A DNA stretch of 49,318 bases from an uncultured Eubacteriales bacterium (lineage in GTDB: Bacteria; Bacillota; Clostridia; Oscillospirales; Acutalibacteraceae). The notes under the pieces were generated by a model, which was not told the origin of the DNA, made no database searches, and worked only from the letters and a program-made list of their open reading frames with translations. Below, piece by piece: positions 1-7,393 of this stretch; position 1 is the stretch's first letter; the number at the start of each line of letters is the position of its first letter. The position numbers were made by a program, and so were the translations under genes. Location: NCBI GenBank assembly GCA_949299505.1, contig CASGAS010000005.1:1-49318 (forward strand), in the 5' to 3' direction.

Positions 1-4
1 CCAT
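1..4 (-). CDS. First codon of a gene leaving the window on the left
   Basis: On the minus strand an ATG (bases 2-4) is preceded by a good GGAGGA ribosome site 4 bases upstream (9-14) and by a promoter-like pair at 33-61. Only the start codon and one further base are inside the window, so nothing can be said about the product. It is divergent from uxaC and might belong to the same hexuronate pathway, which is only inference from position. Confidence 0.5.
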
Positions 5-32
5 GTTCTCCTCCGATTTTCTTTCTTTTCGT

Positions 33-61
33 ATCGTACCATATCCGCGCCGCGAGCACAA
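33..61 (-). promoter_or_regulatory. SigA-type promoter of the divergent left-hand gene
   Basis: Reading the minus strand, TTGTGC is followed after exactly 17 bases by TACGAT. It lies 29 bases upstream of the ATG at 2-4, with the GGAGGA ribosome site in between. The -10 matches consensus well and the -35 only partly. Confidence 0.5.
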
Positions 62-100
62 GAGGGGGACGCGCCGCGCGCGAAAAATTCCCCGTACGCC

Positions 101-129
101 TTGACCGCGCGCCGATTTTGCAATACAAT
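101..129 (+). promoter_or_regulatory. SigA-type promoter of uxaC
   Basis: TTGACC (101-106), a 17-base spacer, then TACAAT (124-129). Transcription would begin near base 136, which leaves the ATG codons at 141 and 147 almost without leader and supports the TTG at 168 as the true start. Confidence 0.7.
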
Positions 130-167
130 AAAACCAAGATATGCGTATGGCAAAAGGGGCGATTGCT

Positions 168-1568
168 TTGAAGCGATTTCTGGACAAGGATTTCCTGCTG
201 ACCACCAAAACGGCGAAGGAGCTGTACCGCCGCGGCGCGGAAAAAACGCCGATTTTTGACTGGCACTGCCACCTGTCGCCCAAGGAGATTTATGAAAACA
301 GGCAGCCCGCCGACGTTGCCGAGCTGTGGCTTTCGGGCGACCATTACAAATGGCGGCTGATGCGCTCCTGCGGCGTGGACGAGGCGTATATTACGGGCAC
401 AAAGCCGAACGCCGAAAAGTTCCGCGCGTTCGCGGAAAGCCTGCCCTACGCCGTCGGCAACCCGATGTACCACTGGACGCATCTGGAGCTGCAGCGGTAC
501 TTCGGGGTCGAAGAGCCCTTAAGCGGCAAAACGGCGGCGGAGATTTACCGCCGCTGCAACGAAAAAATCCGCGCGGGCGACTTTTCCCCGCGCGCGCTCA
601 TCACCCGTTCCAACGTGCGCTGCGTCTGCACAACGGACGACCCCGCCGACACGCTCGAATACCACCGGCTTTTGCAAAAGGAAACGGATTTTGCCTGCCG
701 CGTGCTGCCCGCGTTCCGCCCGGACAAGGCGCTCAACATCGAGCAGCCGACCTTTATCCCCTGGATAGCGTCTCTGGAAAAGGCGGTCGGGCGCGAAATT
801 CGCACGTTTTCCGAGCTGAAGGCGGCGCTCAAGGAGCGCATGGACCTGTTTGACAGCCTCGGCTGCCGTGCGAGCGACCATTCCTTTTCCTATGTCCCGT
901 ATTGTCCGGCGACCGACTCCGAGGTGGAAAAGATTTTTAAGCTCGGTCTTATCGGCGGCACGCTGACGACGGAGGAGACCGACAAGTACCGTACCGCCCT
1001 TCTGCGCTTCTTAGGCGAAGAATACGCGCGCCGCGGCTGGGTGATGGAGCTGCATATCGGCGCGATGCGCAACAACAACCGCCGGATGTTTGAACGCCTT
1101 GGCCCCGACACGGGCTTTGATTCCATCAACGACTATCCCGTTGCCGAGGGGCTTTCCGGGCTGCTCGACGCGCTTGAGCGCAAGGGGAGCCTGCCGCGGA
1201 CCGTTTTGTTTGCCCTTAATCCAAAGGACAACTATGTGCTCGGCTCGATGCTCGGCAATTTCCAGAGCAGCGAATGTCCGGCGAAAATCCAATTCGGCTC
1301 GGCGTGGTGGTTCAACGACAATTATACCGGGATGCGCGAGCAGATGCAGACGCTTGCAAACCTCGGCGTGCTCGGAAAATTTGTCGGCATGGTCACGGAT
1401 TCGCGCAGCTTTCTTTCCTACCCGCGCCACGAGTATTTCCGCCGCATCCTCTGCGAGCTGCTCGGCGACTGGGTGGAGACGGGGAAATACCCCAACGACC
1501 TGGACTTCCTTACGCAAATGGTCGCGGATATCTCCTATTTCAACGCCGAACGCTATTTCGGGCTGTAA
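168..1568 (+). CDS. uxaC: Glucuronate (uronate) isomerase
   Basis: Cytoplasmic enzyme that isomerises D-glucuronate to D-fructuronate (and galacturonate to tagaturonate), the first step of hexuronate breakdown. The start MKRFLDKDFLL and the metal-binding HxH (H33, H35 in DWHCHLSP) are typical of the amidohydrolase-like UxaC family, and 466 residues fits the usual ~470. I chose TTG at 168 because GGGG lies 8 bases before it and the promoter at 101-129 puts the transcript start near 136; ATG 141 and 147 are in-frame alternatives with no ribosome site. It stands alone, followed by a terminator, with a divergent gene on its left. No other hexuronate gene is inside the window. Confidence 0.95.
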   Translation: MKRFLDKDFLLTTKTAKELYRRGAEKTPIFDWHCHLSPKEIYENRQPADVAELWLSGDHYKWRLMRSCGVDEAYITGTKPNAEKFRAFAESLPYAVGNPMYHWTHLELQRYFGVEEPLSGKTAAEIYRRCNEKIRAGDFSPRALITRSNVRCVCTTDDPADTLEYHRLLQKETDFACRVLPAFRPDKALNIEQPTFIPWIASLEKAVGREIRTFSELKAALKERMDLFDSLGCRASDHSFSYVPYCPATDSEVEKIFKLGLIGGTLTTEETDKYRTALLRFLGEEYARRGWVMELHIGAMRNNNRRMFERLGPDTGFDSINDYPVAEGLSGLLDALERKGSLPRTVLFALNPKDNYVLGSMLGNFQSSECPAKIQFGSAWWFNDNYTGMREQMQTLANLGVLGKFVGMVTDSRSFLSYPRHEYFRRILCELLGDWVETGKYPNDLDFLTQMVADISYFNAERYFGL

Positions 1569-1587
1569 AACGAAGTTTCAGAAAAAC

Positions 1588-1613
1588 GCCCGGCTTTTTT
1601 GCCGGGCATTTTC
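1588..1613 (+). terminator. Rho-independent terminator after uxaC
   Basis: Perfect 7-bp stem GCCCGGC / GCCGGGC (1588-1594, 1601-1607) with a T6 loop, followed by a short T-rich stretch, 19 bases after the uxaC stop. Confidence 0.75.
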
Positions 1614-1652
1614 CCGTATTTTTCGGAAAATCGAAAAATGCAAAATTTCCTC

Positions 1653-1681
1653 TTGCAATTCGGAAAGTTATCCGATATAAT
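1653..1681 (+). promoter_or_regulatory. Promoter of tRNA-Thr
   Basis: TTGCAA (1653-1658), 17-base spacer, perfect TATAAT (1676-1681), ending 38 bases before the mature tRNA 5' end. Confidence 0.75.
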
Positions 1682-1719
1682 ATAAAAGCTGTCGCCGCCG
1701 TTTCGGCGCAGAAATACAC

Positions 1720-1795
1720 GCTGCTGTGGCTCAGTTGGTAGAGCAGCTGATTCGTAATCAGCAGGTCGGCGGTTCGAGTCCGCCCAGCAGCTCCA
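1720..1795 (+). tRNA. tRNA-Thr (anticodon CGT)
   Basis: A complete 76-base cloverleaf. Acceptor stem GCTGCTG pairs with CAGCAGC, the D arm reads GCTCAGTTGGTAGAGC, the anticodon stem GCTGA/TCAGC encloses loop TTCGTAA with anticodon CGT at 1753-1755, and the T arm is GGCGG-TTCGAGT-CCGCC. The 3' CCA is encoded. It reads ACG codons, which suits a GC-rich genome. It has its own promoter and a 14-bp terminator, so it is a single-gene transcript. Confidence 0.97.
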
Positions 1796-1835
1796 AAACT
1801 CCGAAAGCGTTTGCTTTCGGAGTTTTCCTTTTTCC
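1795..1835 (+). terminator. Terminator after tRNA-Thr
   Basis: Perfect 14-bp stem AAAACTCCGAAAGC (1795-1808) / GCTTTCGGAGTTTT (1813-1826), loop GTTT, followed by CCTTTTT. It begins at the last base of the tRNA. Confidence 0.9.
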
Positions 1836-1848
1836 ACAAAATGCCGCG

Positions 1849-1877
1849 TTGACAGAATCCGACATATCTCTTATAAT
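1849..1877 (+). promoter_or_regulatory. Consensus SigA promoter of the CxxC-repeat protein
   Basis: TTGACA (1849-1854), 17-base spacer, TATAAT (1872-1877): a perfect match in both boxes. It is 47 bases upstream of the start codon at 1925, so strong constitutive expression is expected unless repressed. Confidence 0.9.
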
Positions 1878-1924
1878 AAAAAAATAGGTTTTGTCCGAAT
1901 CCGAAAGCAAGAAAGGACGAGCGC

Positions 1925-3310
1925 ATGAAACGATTGATCAGCCTTTTGGCGGTTCTGGCGCTGATGTGCGGCGTGGCTGCCGTGCCGGCTGCGGCGGCGC
2001 AGACGTCGGCGGCGCTTACCATTTCAACCAGCAAATCCGCGGCCAACACGGGCGACGAAGTTACCGTATCCGTCAGCGTTTCCGCCGGCTCCTACCTGGG
2101 GGCGGTGGACTGCAGCGTGTCGTTCGACGAGACGTATTTTGAAGTGGTGTCCGGGTCCGAGTCCATGACGTCTTCTATGTTCGGCGAGGTCAATTTGAAG
2201 GGCAACCCCGTAAAATACTCGGGCGTTGTGTTGAATGACGGACTGACGGATTCGCTTACGCTGTTTTCTTTCCGGGTCCGCGTGAAAGAGACCGGCGGCA
2301 CGCTGACGCTGGCAATCCAAAACGCACTGGACGGCAGAAACGATGAAGATGTGACCGCGGCGGTCTCCTCCAACTCCCGGCGCAGCGCAACGGTTTCCTG
2401 CGCGCACGCGTACACCACGACCACCGTAACCAAGCCGCCGACCTGCACGGCGGCGGGGCAGTCCGTTGTGACCTGCACGGTCTGCGGCAAGCAGGTTTCC
2501 ACCGGGACCATCGCCGCGAAAGGCCACACGGCCGGCGGCTGGACCGTTACCGAGCCGGCAACGTGTGAAAGCGCGGGTACGCGCGTCCAGAAGTGCACCG
2601 TCTGCGGCGCGGTGGTCCGCACGGAATCCATCCCCGCTGCCGGCCATAAGCTTTCCGACTGGAAAGTTACCAAGGAGCCGACCTGCACCGAGGCCGGCAC
2701 GCGCACGGGTACCTGCAGCGTCTGCGACAACACGGCGACGGAATCGGTTGCCGCGACGGGGCATAAATTTTCAAGCTGGGAAGTCACAAAAGAGCCGACC
2801 TGTACCGAAAAGGGCAGCCGCACGGGTACCTGCACCGTCTGCGGGCAGACGGTAACAGAGGAGGTCGCCGCCCTGGGGCACAACATTCCCGAGGGAACGG
2901 TTACCAAAGAGCCGACCTGCACCGAGGCGGGCGAGCGCACCGGCGTCTGCACGCGCTGCGGCAAGACGGCGGTAGAGGCGCTGCCTGCGCTGGGGCACAC
3001 GTTCGGGGAATGGACCGTGCTGCGGGAAGCGACCGCCGACGTTCCCGGTGAACGCGAGCGCGTCTGCTCGGTCTGCGGCGCCAAGGAGACCGAAGAAATT
3101 CCCTTCGGCGCGGCCGCCGAAGAGCCGACGGAAAGTCTCCCGGCCGCCGGTACGACCGTGCCGGGCGAAACGGATGAGCCGCTTGCGCTGTCGGAAGAAA
3201 ATCCGCGCACAAACGGCGTTTTGGTCGGTTCGGCCTGCATCGCGGTGCTGCTGATTGGAACGGCGTGCGCCGCGCTGATTACCCTGCGCCGGAAGAAGCG
3301 CAGGGGCTGA
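1925..3310 (+). CDS. Secreted anchored protein: cohesin-like domain plus six CxxC repeats
   Basis: 461 residues. A signal peptide fills residues 1-25, ending PAAAA. Residues ~28-150 are beta-rich and look like a cohesin-type domain (segments LTISTSKSAANTGDEVTV and LTLFSFRVRV). Residues ~161-396 hold six units of 39-40 residues, each with a His after Gly, a PTC turn and a CxxC pair (C184/187, C224/227, C264/267, C303/306, C342/345, C381/384); the last unit lacks the lone first Cys. A membrane helix (~431-453) and basic tail LRRKKRRG anchor the C-terminus. It has its own consensus promoter and an AAAGGA ribosome site. Similar Cys repeats occur in Clostridia surface proteins; whether they bind metal or form disulfides cannot be told. 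Function unknown; the cohesin call is by pattern only. Confidence 0.85.
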   Translation: MKRLISLLAVLALMCGVAAVPAAAAQTSAALTISTSKSAANTGDEVTVSVSVSAGSYLGAVDCSVSFDETYFEVVSGSESMTSSMFGEVNLKGNPVKYSGVVLNDGLTDSLTLFSFRVRVKETGGTLTLAIQNALDGRNDEDVTAAVSSNSRRSATVSCAHAYTTTTVTKPPTCTAAGQSVVTCTVCGKQVSTGTIAAKGHTAGGWTVTEPATCESAGTRVQKCTVCGAVVRTESIPAAGHKLSDWKVTKEPTCTEAGTRTGTCSVCDNTATESVAATGHKFSSWEVTKEPTCTEKGSRTGTCTVCGQTVTEEVAALGHNIPEGTVTKEPTCTEAGERTGVCTRCGKTAVEALPALGHTFGEWTVLREATADVPGERERVCSVCGAKETEEIPFGAAAEEPTESLPAAGTTVPGETDEPLALSEENPRTNGVLVGSACIAVLLIGTACAALITLRRKKRRG

Positions 3311-3319
3311 TGCAAAGCA

Positions 3320-3351
3320 AAACGCGGGCAAGCAACGGCTTGCCCGCGTTT
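3320..3351. terminator. Bidirectional terminator between convergent genes
   Basis: Perfect 14-bp stem AAACGCGGGCAAGC / GCTTGCCCGCGTTT (3320-3333, 3338-3351) with loop AACG. It serves the gene ending at 3310 and the minus-strand gene ending at 3370. Confidence 0.85.
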
Positions 3352-3369
3352 CGTCTGTTTGCGGTTCGA

Positions 3370-3696
3370 TTATTTCTTTGCGAGCTTCACAAGCGCCAGC
3401 ACCGCGCCGGGGTCGCCGGAAATCGAGACCTTGCCGGTGGTGTAAGCGATAACCGGGTCCGTCTTGCCGTCCAGAATCTTCATCAGATTCGTCGGCGCAA
3501 CGGTCACGACCGCTTTGTTGTCGTGATAGTCGTACGGCTCCACGTTGACGCGGCCGTCTTTCGCTTCAATGTAGAAAACGCCTTCGATGTTTTTGCCGAC
3601 CAGATTGACCTGGATGGCAACGACGCCGTTGACGGAAGAAGCGTCCACGCCCTCGTACTTTGCCTTGACTTTGGCAACGACCTGTTCGTAAGTCAT
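3370..3696 (-). CDS. SCP2 sterol-binding domain protein
   Basis: A 108-residue protein consisting only of an SCP2-like fold: an N-terminal helix (MTYEQVVAKVKAKY) followed by beta strands with GVVAIQVNLVGKNIEGVFYI and the NLMKILDGKTDPVIAYTTGK stretch that is typical of single-domain bacterial SCP2 proteins. The family holds lipid-like ligands in a hydrophobic tunnel; the ligand here is unknown. AAAGGAGG lies 9 bases before the ATG. It is monocistronic, with its own promoter (3756-3784) and a shared terminator, and is divergent from the alpha/beta hydrolase at 3955. Confidence 0.88.
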   Translation of the reverse strand: MTYEQVVAKVKAKYEGVDASSVNGVVAIQVNLVGKNIEGVFYIEAKDGRVNVEPYDYHDNKAVVTVAPTNLMKILDGKTDPVIAYTTGKVSISGDPGAVLALVKLAKK

Positions 3697-3755
3697 GGGG
3701 AACAGCCTCCTTTCCTCTTGCGTTCTGTCGAGAAAGGCTCCTTTGAGCCGTACCT

Positions 3756-3784
3756 ATTGTAGCACGCCGCGCCGGTGGACGCAA
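3756..3784 (-). promoter_or_regulatory. Promoter of the SCP2 gene
   Basis: On the minus strand TTGCGT, a 17-base spacer, TACAAT. It leaves a leader of about 50 bases containing a small 5-bp hairpin (GGCTC/GAGCC, 3737-3750). Confidence 0.7.
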
Positions 3785-3885
3785 TGTTTTTTCATCGAAA
3801 AAAAGACGGTTTTTTCGACGCTGCCCGTCAGGAAGTTGGGCAAAATCACGTGCGGGGCGCATGCACGCGGATTTCGAGAAAGCGC

Positions 3886-3914
3886 GTGACAAAGCCGGTG
3901 TTTTGTGGTAAAAT
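3886..3914 (+). promoter_or_regulatory. Promoter of the hydrolase-miaB-mutSL run
   Basis: GTGACA (3886-3891), 17-base spacer, TAAAAT (3909-3914); a second possible -10, TACAAT, overlaps at 3914-3919. It lies 40 bases before the start at 3955 and is the only clear promoter seen ahead of the long plus-strand run. Confidence 0.6.
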
Positions 3915-3954
3915 ACAATGTAAAGCAAAATTCAGCTGGAATCGGAGGCGCACC

Positions 3955-4899
3955 ATGGCAATCGTAAAAACGGAAGCGTATTTCCACTCCTCGACCGGGC
4001 AGCACAATATCCGGACGCTTATCTGGCGTGAAGAAACGCTGTCGCCGGTCGGCGTGTTCCAAATGGCGCACGGCATGGCCGAGCATATTGACCGGTACGA
4101 CGACTTCGCGCGGTTCTTGGCGGCCAACGGGTTCGTCGTCTGCGGCAACGACCATCTCGGGCACGGCAAGTCCGTCAATTCCGCCGCGGATTACGGCTTT
4201 TTCGCCGACATGAACGGCGACAAGCGGCTTGTGGACGACATGCACATCTTGACGCGCATCATGAAAAAGAAGTATCCGGACATTCCCTATTTCCTGTTCG
4301 GGCACAGCATGGGCTCTTTGTGCGCGCGGGTGTATGCCGCGCATTTCGGCGAGGAGCTCGACGGCGTCATCTTCTGCGGCACGGTGGAACTGCCCGCCGC
4401 CGCCGAAGCGCTGCAGCCCGCCGTCAACGCCGCCTGCGAACGGTTTGGTCCGCGCGCACAGGTCGATAAGCTCGGCGCCGCGTTTAATACGCTGTGCACG
4501 CTGTTCTCCCGCGAAAAGGACGGCTCGTCCGTCGCGTGGCTCAGCCGCAACACGGAAAATCAGCAGGCATATCTTGCGGACCCGCTGTGCGGCTTTTCGT
4601 TCAAGCTCGGCGGGTATCGGGATTTGTTCGCGCTGGCAGCCGAGTGCTCGCAGCGCGAGTGGGCGTCCCGGCTGCCCGAAGCGCTTCCCGTCATGATTAT
4701 CTCCGGCGCCAAGGACCCGGTCGGCTTCAACGGCCGCGGGCCGCTGGCCGTCGCCGACAACCTGGTGCTGGCCGGCCACGACCCGACGGTGATTCTGTAC
4801 CCCGGCGACCGCCACGAGATTTTGTTTGAGGCGGACCATGAGCTTGTCTACAAGGACGTGCTGGCGTGGCTGCATTCGATTTATCTGCAACAAGCGTAA
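3955..4899 (+). CDS. Alpha/beta hydrolase, monoacylglycerol lipase/S33 type
   Basis: 314 residues. The fold shows the oxyanion region QMAHGMAEH (~37-45), the nucleophile elbow GHSMG with S118, the acid D254 (SGAKDPVG) and the base H287 (PGDRHEIL): a complete Ser-Asp-His triad of the Hydrolase_4/monoglyceride lipase group. No signal peptide, so cytoplasmic; substrate probably a lysolipid, monoglyceride or other ester. The start is ATG 3955 with GGAGG six bases upstream; the reading frame is open further upstream to 3775, but that part covers the promoter. miaB follows after 14 bases, so the two are co-transcribed although functionally unrelated. Confidence 0.9.
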   Translation: MAIVKTEAYFHSSTGQHNIRTLIWREETLSPVGVFQMAHGMAEHIDRYDDFARFLAANGFVVCGNDHLGHGKSVNSAADYGFFADMNGDKRLVDDMHILTRIMKKKYPDIPYFLFGHSMGSLCARVYAAHFGEELDGVIFCGTVELPAAAEALQPAVNAACERFGPRAQVDKLGAAFNTLCTLFSREKDGSSVAWLSRNTENQQAYLADPLCGFSFKLGGYRDLFALAAECSQREWASRLPEALPVMIISGAKDPVGFNGRGPLAVADNLVLAGHDPTVILYPGDRHEILFEADHELVYKDVLAWLHSIYLQQA

Positions 4900-4913
4900 A
4901 ACGGTGAAGAACA

Positions 4914-6350
4914 TTGGCAAAGCTGCATAACGTCCCGCCGGAGGAGCTTGCGCGCCAGCGGCAGTACGCGCTGCGCGTGCGCGAAATTCTTGCGGCGAAA
5001 TACCCGACGCGCGCCCCGCGCGCTTTTGTGCACACCTACGGCTGCCAGGGCAACGTCGCCGACGGCGAGCGCATAGAGGGCCTGCTTGCGGACATGGGCT
5101 ACGAATTTTGCGACAGCCCCGCGGACGCGGATTTCGCGCTTTACAACACCTGCGCCGTGCGCGAGCACGCCGAGGACCGCGTGTTCGGCAACGTCGGAAA
5201 GCTGAAAAATTACAAGCAGGAAAACCCCGATATGGTCATTGCGCTGTGCGGCTGCATGATGCAGCAGGCGCATGTGCGCGACCGCATTTATAAAAGCTAC
5301 CCGTATGTCAACCTGGTGTTCGGCACGCATGTGCTGCACCGGCTGCCGGAGCTTTTGTACGAAACGCTCACGGGGCCGCGCCGCGTGGTCTGCGCGCCGG
5401 ACTCCCCCGGGGAAATCGCCGAGTGCCTGCCCGTGCGCCGCACCGGCGGCTTTAAGGCGTGGCTTCCCATTATGTACGGCTGCGACAATTTCTGCTCGTA
5501 CTGCATCGTTCCCTATGTGCGTTCGCGGGAACGCTCCCGCGAGCCAGAGGACGTGCTGCGCGAGGCGCGGGAGATTATCGCGTCCGGCTGCCGCGAGATA
5601 ACGCTTTTGGGCCAGAACGTCAATTCCTACGGGAAGGGCAACGCGCACGAGCTCAATTTTGCGGGGCTTTTGCGCGAGCTGAACGCGCTGCCCGGCGACT
5701 TTAAGCTGCGCTTCATGACGTCGCACCCAAAGGACTGCACGCACGAGCTTTTGGAAACGATAGCGGCCTGCGACAAGGTCTCCAAGCACCTGCACCTGCC
5801 CGTGCAGTCGGGCAACGACCGCGTGCTTGCCGCCATGAACCGCCGCTACACGCGCGCGCAGTACCTTGACCTAATAGCGGATGCAAAAGCGACGGTACCG
5901 GGGCTTTCCCTGACCTCCGACATTATTGTCGGCTTTCCCGGCGAAACCTACGCGGAATTCTGCGATACGCTTTCCCTTGTTAAGGCGGTCGGCTATACGT
6001 CGCTGTTTACGTTTATTTATTCCCCGCGCAAGGGCACGGCGGCGGCAAAGCTGCCCGACCCCGTTTCGCACAAGGAAAAAACGCAGTGGTTTGCGCAGCT
6101 TACCGCCCTGCAGGAGGAGATTGCCGCCGGTATGCGCGCGCAGATGCGCGGCAAAACCTACCCCGTGCTGGTGGAGGGCCGCGCCAAGACGGACGGGGGC
6201 TTGCTTGCCGGCAGAACGGACGGCAACATCATGATCGAATTTCCGGGCGACCCGGCGCTTATCGGTTCGTACCAAAACGTCCGCGTGACCGAAGCGGGGC
6301 ACTGGACGCTTTTGGGCGAGCGGGCGGCGGACGCCCGGAACGATAAATAG
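4914..6350 (+). CDS. miaB: tRNA-2-methylthio-N6-dimethylallyladenosine synthase MiaB
   Basis: 478 residues. Radical-SAM enzyme that adds a methylthio group to i6A37 of tRNAs reading U-starting codons. The N-terminal UPF0004 domain carries C44, C80 and C114 (TYGCQGN, NTCAVREHAEDR, LCGCMMQQ) for the auxiliary 4Fe-4S cluster. The radical-SAM motif C190-x3-C194-x2-C197 (YGCDNFCSYCIVPY) follows, and a C-terminal TRAM domain ends the protein. The start is TTG 4914 with a weak GGTGA site; no better start is in frame nearby. It ends in TAG, showing that TAG is a real stop here. MiaA, which makes its substrate, is encoded at 11390 in the same run. Confidence 0.97.
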   Translation: MAKLHNVPPEELARQRQYALRVREILAAKYPTRAPRAFVHTYGCQGNVADGERIEGLLADMGYEFCDSPADADFALYNTCAVREHAEDRVFGNVGKLKNYKQENPDMVIALCGCMMQQAHVRDRIYKSYPYVNLVFGTHVLHRLPELLYETLTGPRRVVCAPDSPGEIAECLPVRRTGGFKAWLPIMYGCDNFCSYCIVPYVRSRERSREPEDVLREAREIIASGCREITLLGQNVNSYGKGNAHELNFAGLLRELNALPGDFKLRFMTSHPKDCTHELLETIAACDKVSKHLHLPVQSGNDRVLAAMNRRYTRAQYLDLIADAKATVPGLSLTSDIIVGFPGETYAEFCDTLSLVKAVGYTSLFTFIYSPRKGTAAAKLPDPVSHKEKTQWFAQLTALQEEIAAGMRAQMRGKTYPVLVEGRAKTDGGLLAGRTDGNIMIEFPGDPALIGSYQNVRVTEAGHWTLLGERAADARNDK

Positions 6351-6376
6351 AAATCTGTTAGAGACAGGAGTATTGT

Positions 6377-6784
6377 ATGGACATCGAAACCTTAACCAGA
6401 CAGCTTGGCGCCGCCATTCAGCAGGACGAGACCTACCTTGCCTATGCGGCTGCCAAGGAGGCGAACGACGCGGACGAAGCGCTCGGCGCGCTGATGGGCA
6501 AAATCCGCCTGGTGCAGCTCAACTACCAGCAGGAGGCGGCGAAAGAAACGCCCGACGAAGTGAAAATGAACCAGTACAACCGCGAGTTCCAGGCGGTGTA
6601 CAATGAGATTATGGCCAACGAGCACATGCAGGCGTTTGAGAAAGCGCGCCAGGCGGTGGACGACATGATGAACCGCATCACCGGGATTCTTGCCATGTGC
6701 GTCAACGGCGAGGACCCCGCGACCTGCGACCCGGCGGCGCACAACTGCTCGGGAGACTGCGGCGCCTGCGGCGGCTGCCACTAA
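6377..6784 (+). CDS. YlbF/YmcA-family protein with Cys-rich tail
   Basis: 135 residues. Helical Com_YlbF-type domain (1-105) followed by a tail with six cysteines in 27 residues: C108, C117, C124, C128, C131, C134, the last three as CxxCxxC. In Bacillus subtilis the gene after miaB is ymcA (ricA); RicA, RicF and RicT form a complex with 4Fe-4S clusters that acts in RNase Y-dependent RNA maturation and Spo0A phosphorylation, and C-terminal cysteines of RicA and RicF are cluster ligands. Position fits RicA, while the Cys tail resembles RicF. ATG with ACAGGAG seven bases upstream, 26 bases after miaB. Whether RicT is encoded elsewhere is not visible. Confidence 0.85.
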   Translation: MDIETLTRQLGAAIQQDETYLAYAAAKEANDADEALGALMGKIRLVQLNYQQEAAKETPDEVKMNQYNREFQAVYNEIMANEHMQAFEKARQAVDDMMNRITGILAMCVNGEDPATCDPAAHNCSGDCGACGGCH

Positions 6785-6793
6785 TTTCGGCGA

Positions 6794-6820
6794 GGCCGGG
6801 TACGCGCCCGGCCGCGCTTT
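6794..6820 (+). other. Hairpin with T run before mutS
   Basis: A 7-bp GC stem GGCCGGG / CCCGGCC (6794-6800, 6807-6813) is followed by GCGCTTTTG. It resembles a weak intrinsic terminator or attenuator between the ylbF-like gene and mutS. Confidence 0.4.
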
Positions 6821-6838
6821 TGTAAGCGAGGCGGAACC

Positions 6839-7390
6839 ATGGCGGACCTTTCCCCCATGATGCAGCAATATTTTGCCATCAAAAAAGAATATCCGGACGC
6901 GATTCTGTTTTTCCGGCTCGGCGATTTTTATGAAATGTTTTTTGAGGACGCCAAGGTCGCGTCGCGTGAGCTGGAGCTTGTCTTAACGGGGCGTGACTGC
7001 GGCCAGGAGGAGCGCGCGCCGATGTGCGGCGTGCCTTTTCACAGCGCCGACAGCTATATCGCAAAGCTGGTCTCCCGCGGGTACAAGGTCGCCGTCTGTG
7101 AGCAGATGGAGGACCCGAAGGCCGCGAAGGGGATTGTCAAGCGCGACGTTATCCGCGTGATTACCGCGGGCACCGTTATAGAAAGCAGTATGCTTGACGA
7201 AGCCAAAAACAATTACCTTGCCTGCCTTTACCTGTGCGACGGCCGGATGGGGCTTTGCTTTGCGGACGTCTCCACGGGCGAGGTGCAGGCGACGGCGTTT
7301 TCGGAAAATGCGGACGAGCGCGCCGTGGACGAGCTGGCGCGCTTTTCCCCGCGCGAGGTGCTGCTGAACCCGCCGGCCGCCGCGCATTAG
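6839..7390 (+). CDS. mutS: MutS, N-terminal fragment ending at an in-frame TAG
   Basis: 183 residues of the mismatch-recognition protein MutS, cut by TAG at 7388-7390 in the middle of the connector domain. It contains all of domain I, with the mismatch-reading Phe-x-Glu motif (GDFYE, F30 and E32), and the start of domain II. The same frame continues to 9454 with the rest of MutS and no other stop; together they make an 871-codon gene, the normal length. The only lesion seen is this one codon, so it is a recent nonsense mutation, a strain variant, or a base-call error. GAGG lies 7 bases before the ATG. Confidence 0.9.
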   Translation: MADLSPMMQQYFAIKKEYPDAILFFRLGDFYEMFFEDAKVASRELELVLTGRDCGQEERAPMCGVPFHSADSYIAKLVSRGYKVAVCEQMEDPKAAKGIVKRDVIRVITAGTVIESSMLDEAKNNYLACLYLCDGRMGLCFADVSTGEVQATAFSENADERAVDELARFSPREVLLNPPAAAH

Positions 7391-7393
7391 CGC

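Noticed and set aside
1553-2049. Minus-strand reading frames across the tRNA with a WADSNRRPADYESAALPTEP-like product
   Set aside because: This is the well-known false protein obtained by reading a tRNA gene backwards; no ribosome site and it crosses two terminators.
2400-3100. Regular repeats that could suggest a CRISPR or other DNA repeat array
   Set aside because: The ~117-120-base repeats are in frame and encode the 39-40-residue Cys modules; no spacer structure.
3115-3220. Sortase-type LPxTG signal in the CxxC-repeat protein (SLPAAGTT)
   Set aside because: The motif is not LPxTG and is some 25 residues before the membrane helix; direct membrane anchoring is more likely.
3796-3817. Inverted repeat CGAAAAAA / TTTTTTCG as a terminator or operator
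   Set aside because: It lies between divergent promoters with no gene to terminate and only A-T pairs apart from the base; not supportable as a regulator site.
3754-4920. 388-codon minus-strand open frame opposite the alpha/beta hydrolase
   Set aside because: No motif, no start signal; the plus strand encodes a full catalytic triad protein with promoter and ribosome site.
7388-7390. Reassignment of TAG to an amino acid as an explanation of the mutS break
   Set aside because: miaB, miaA and the MerR gene all end properly in TAG, followed soon by the next gene's start signals.
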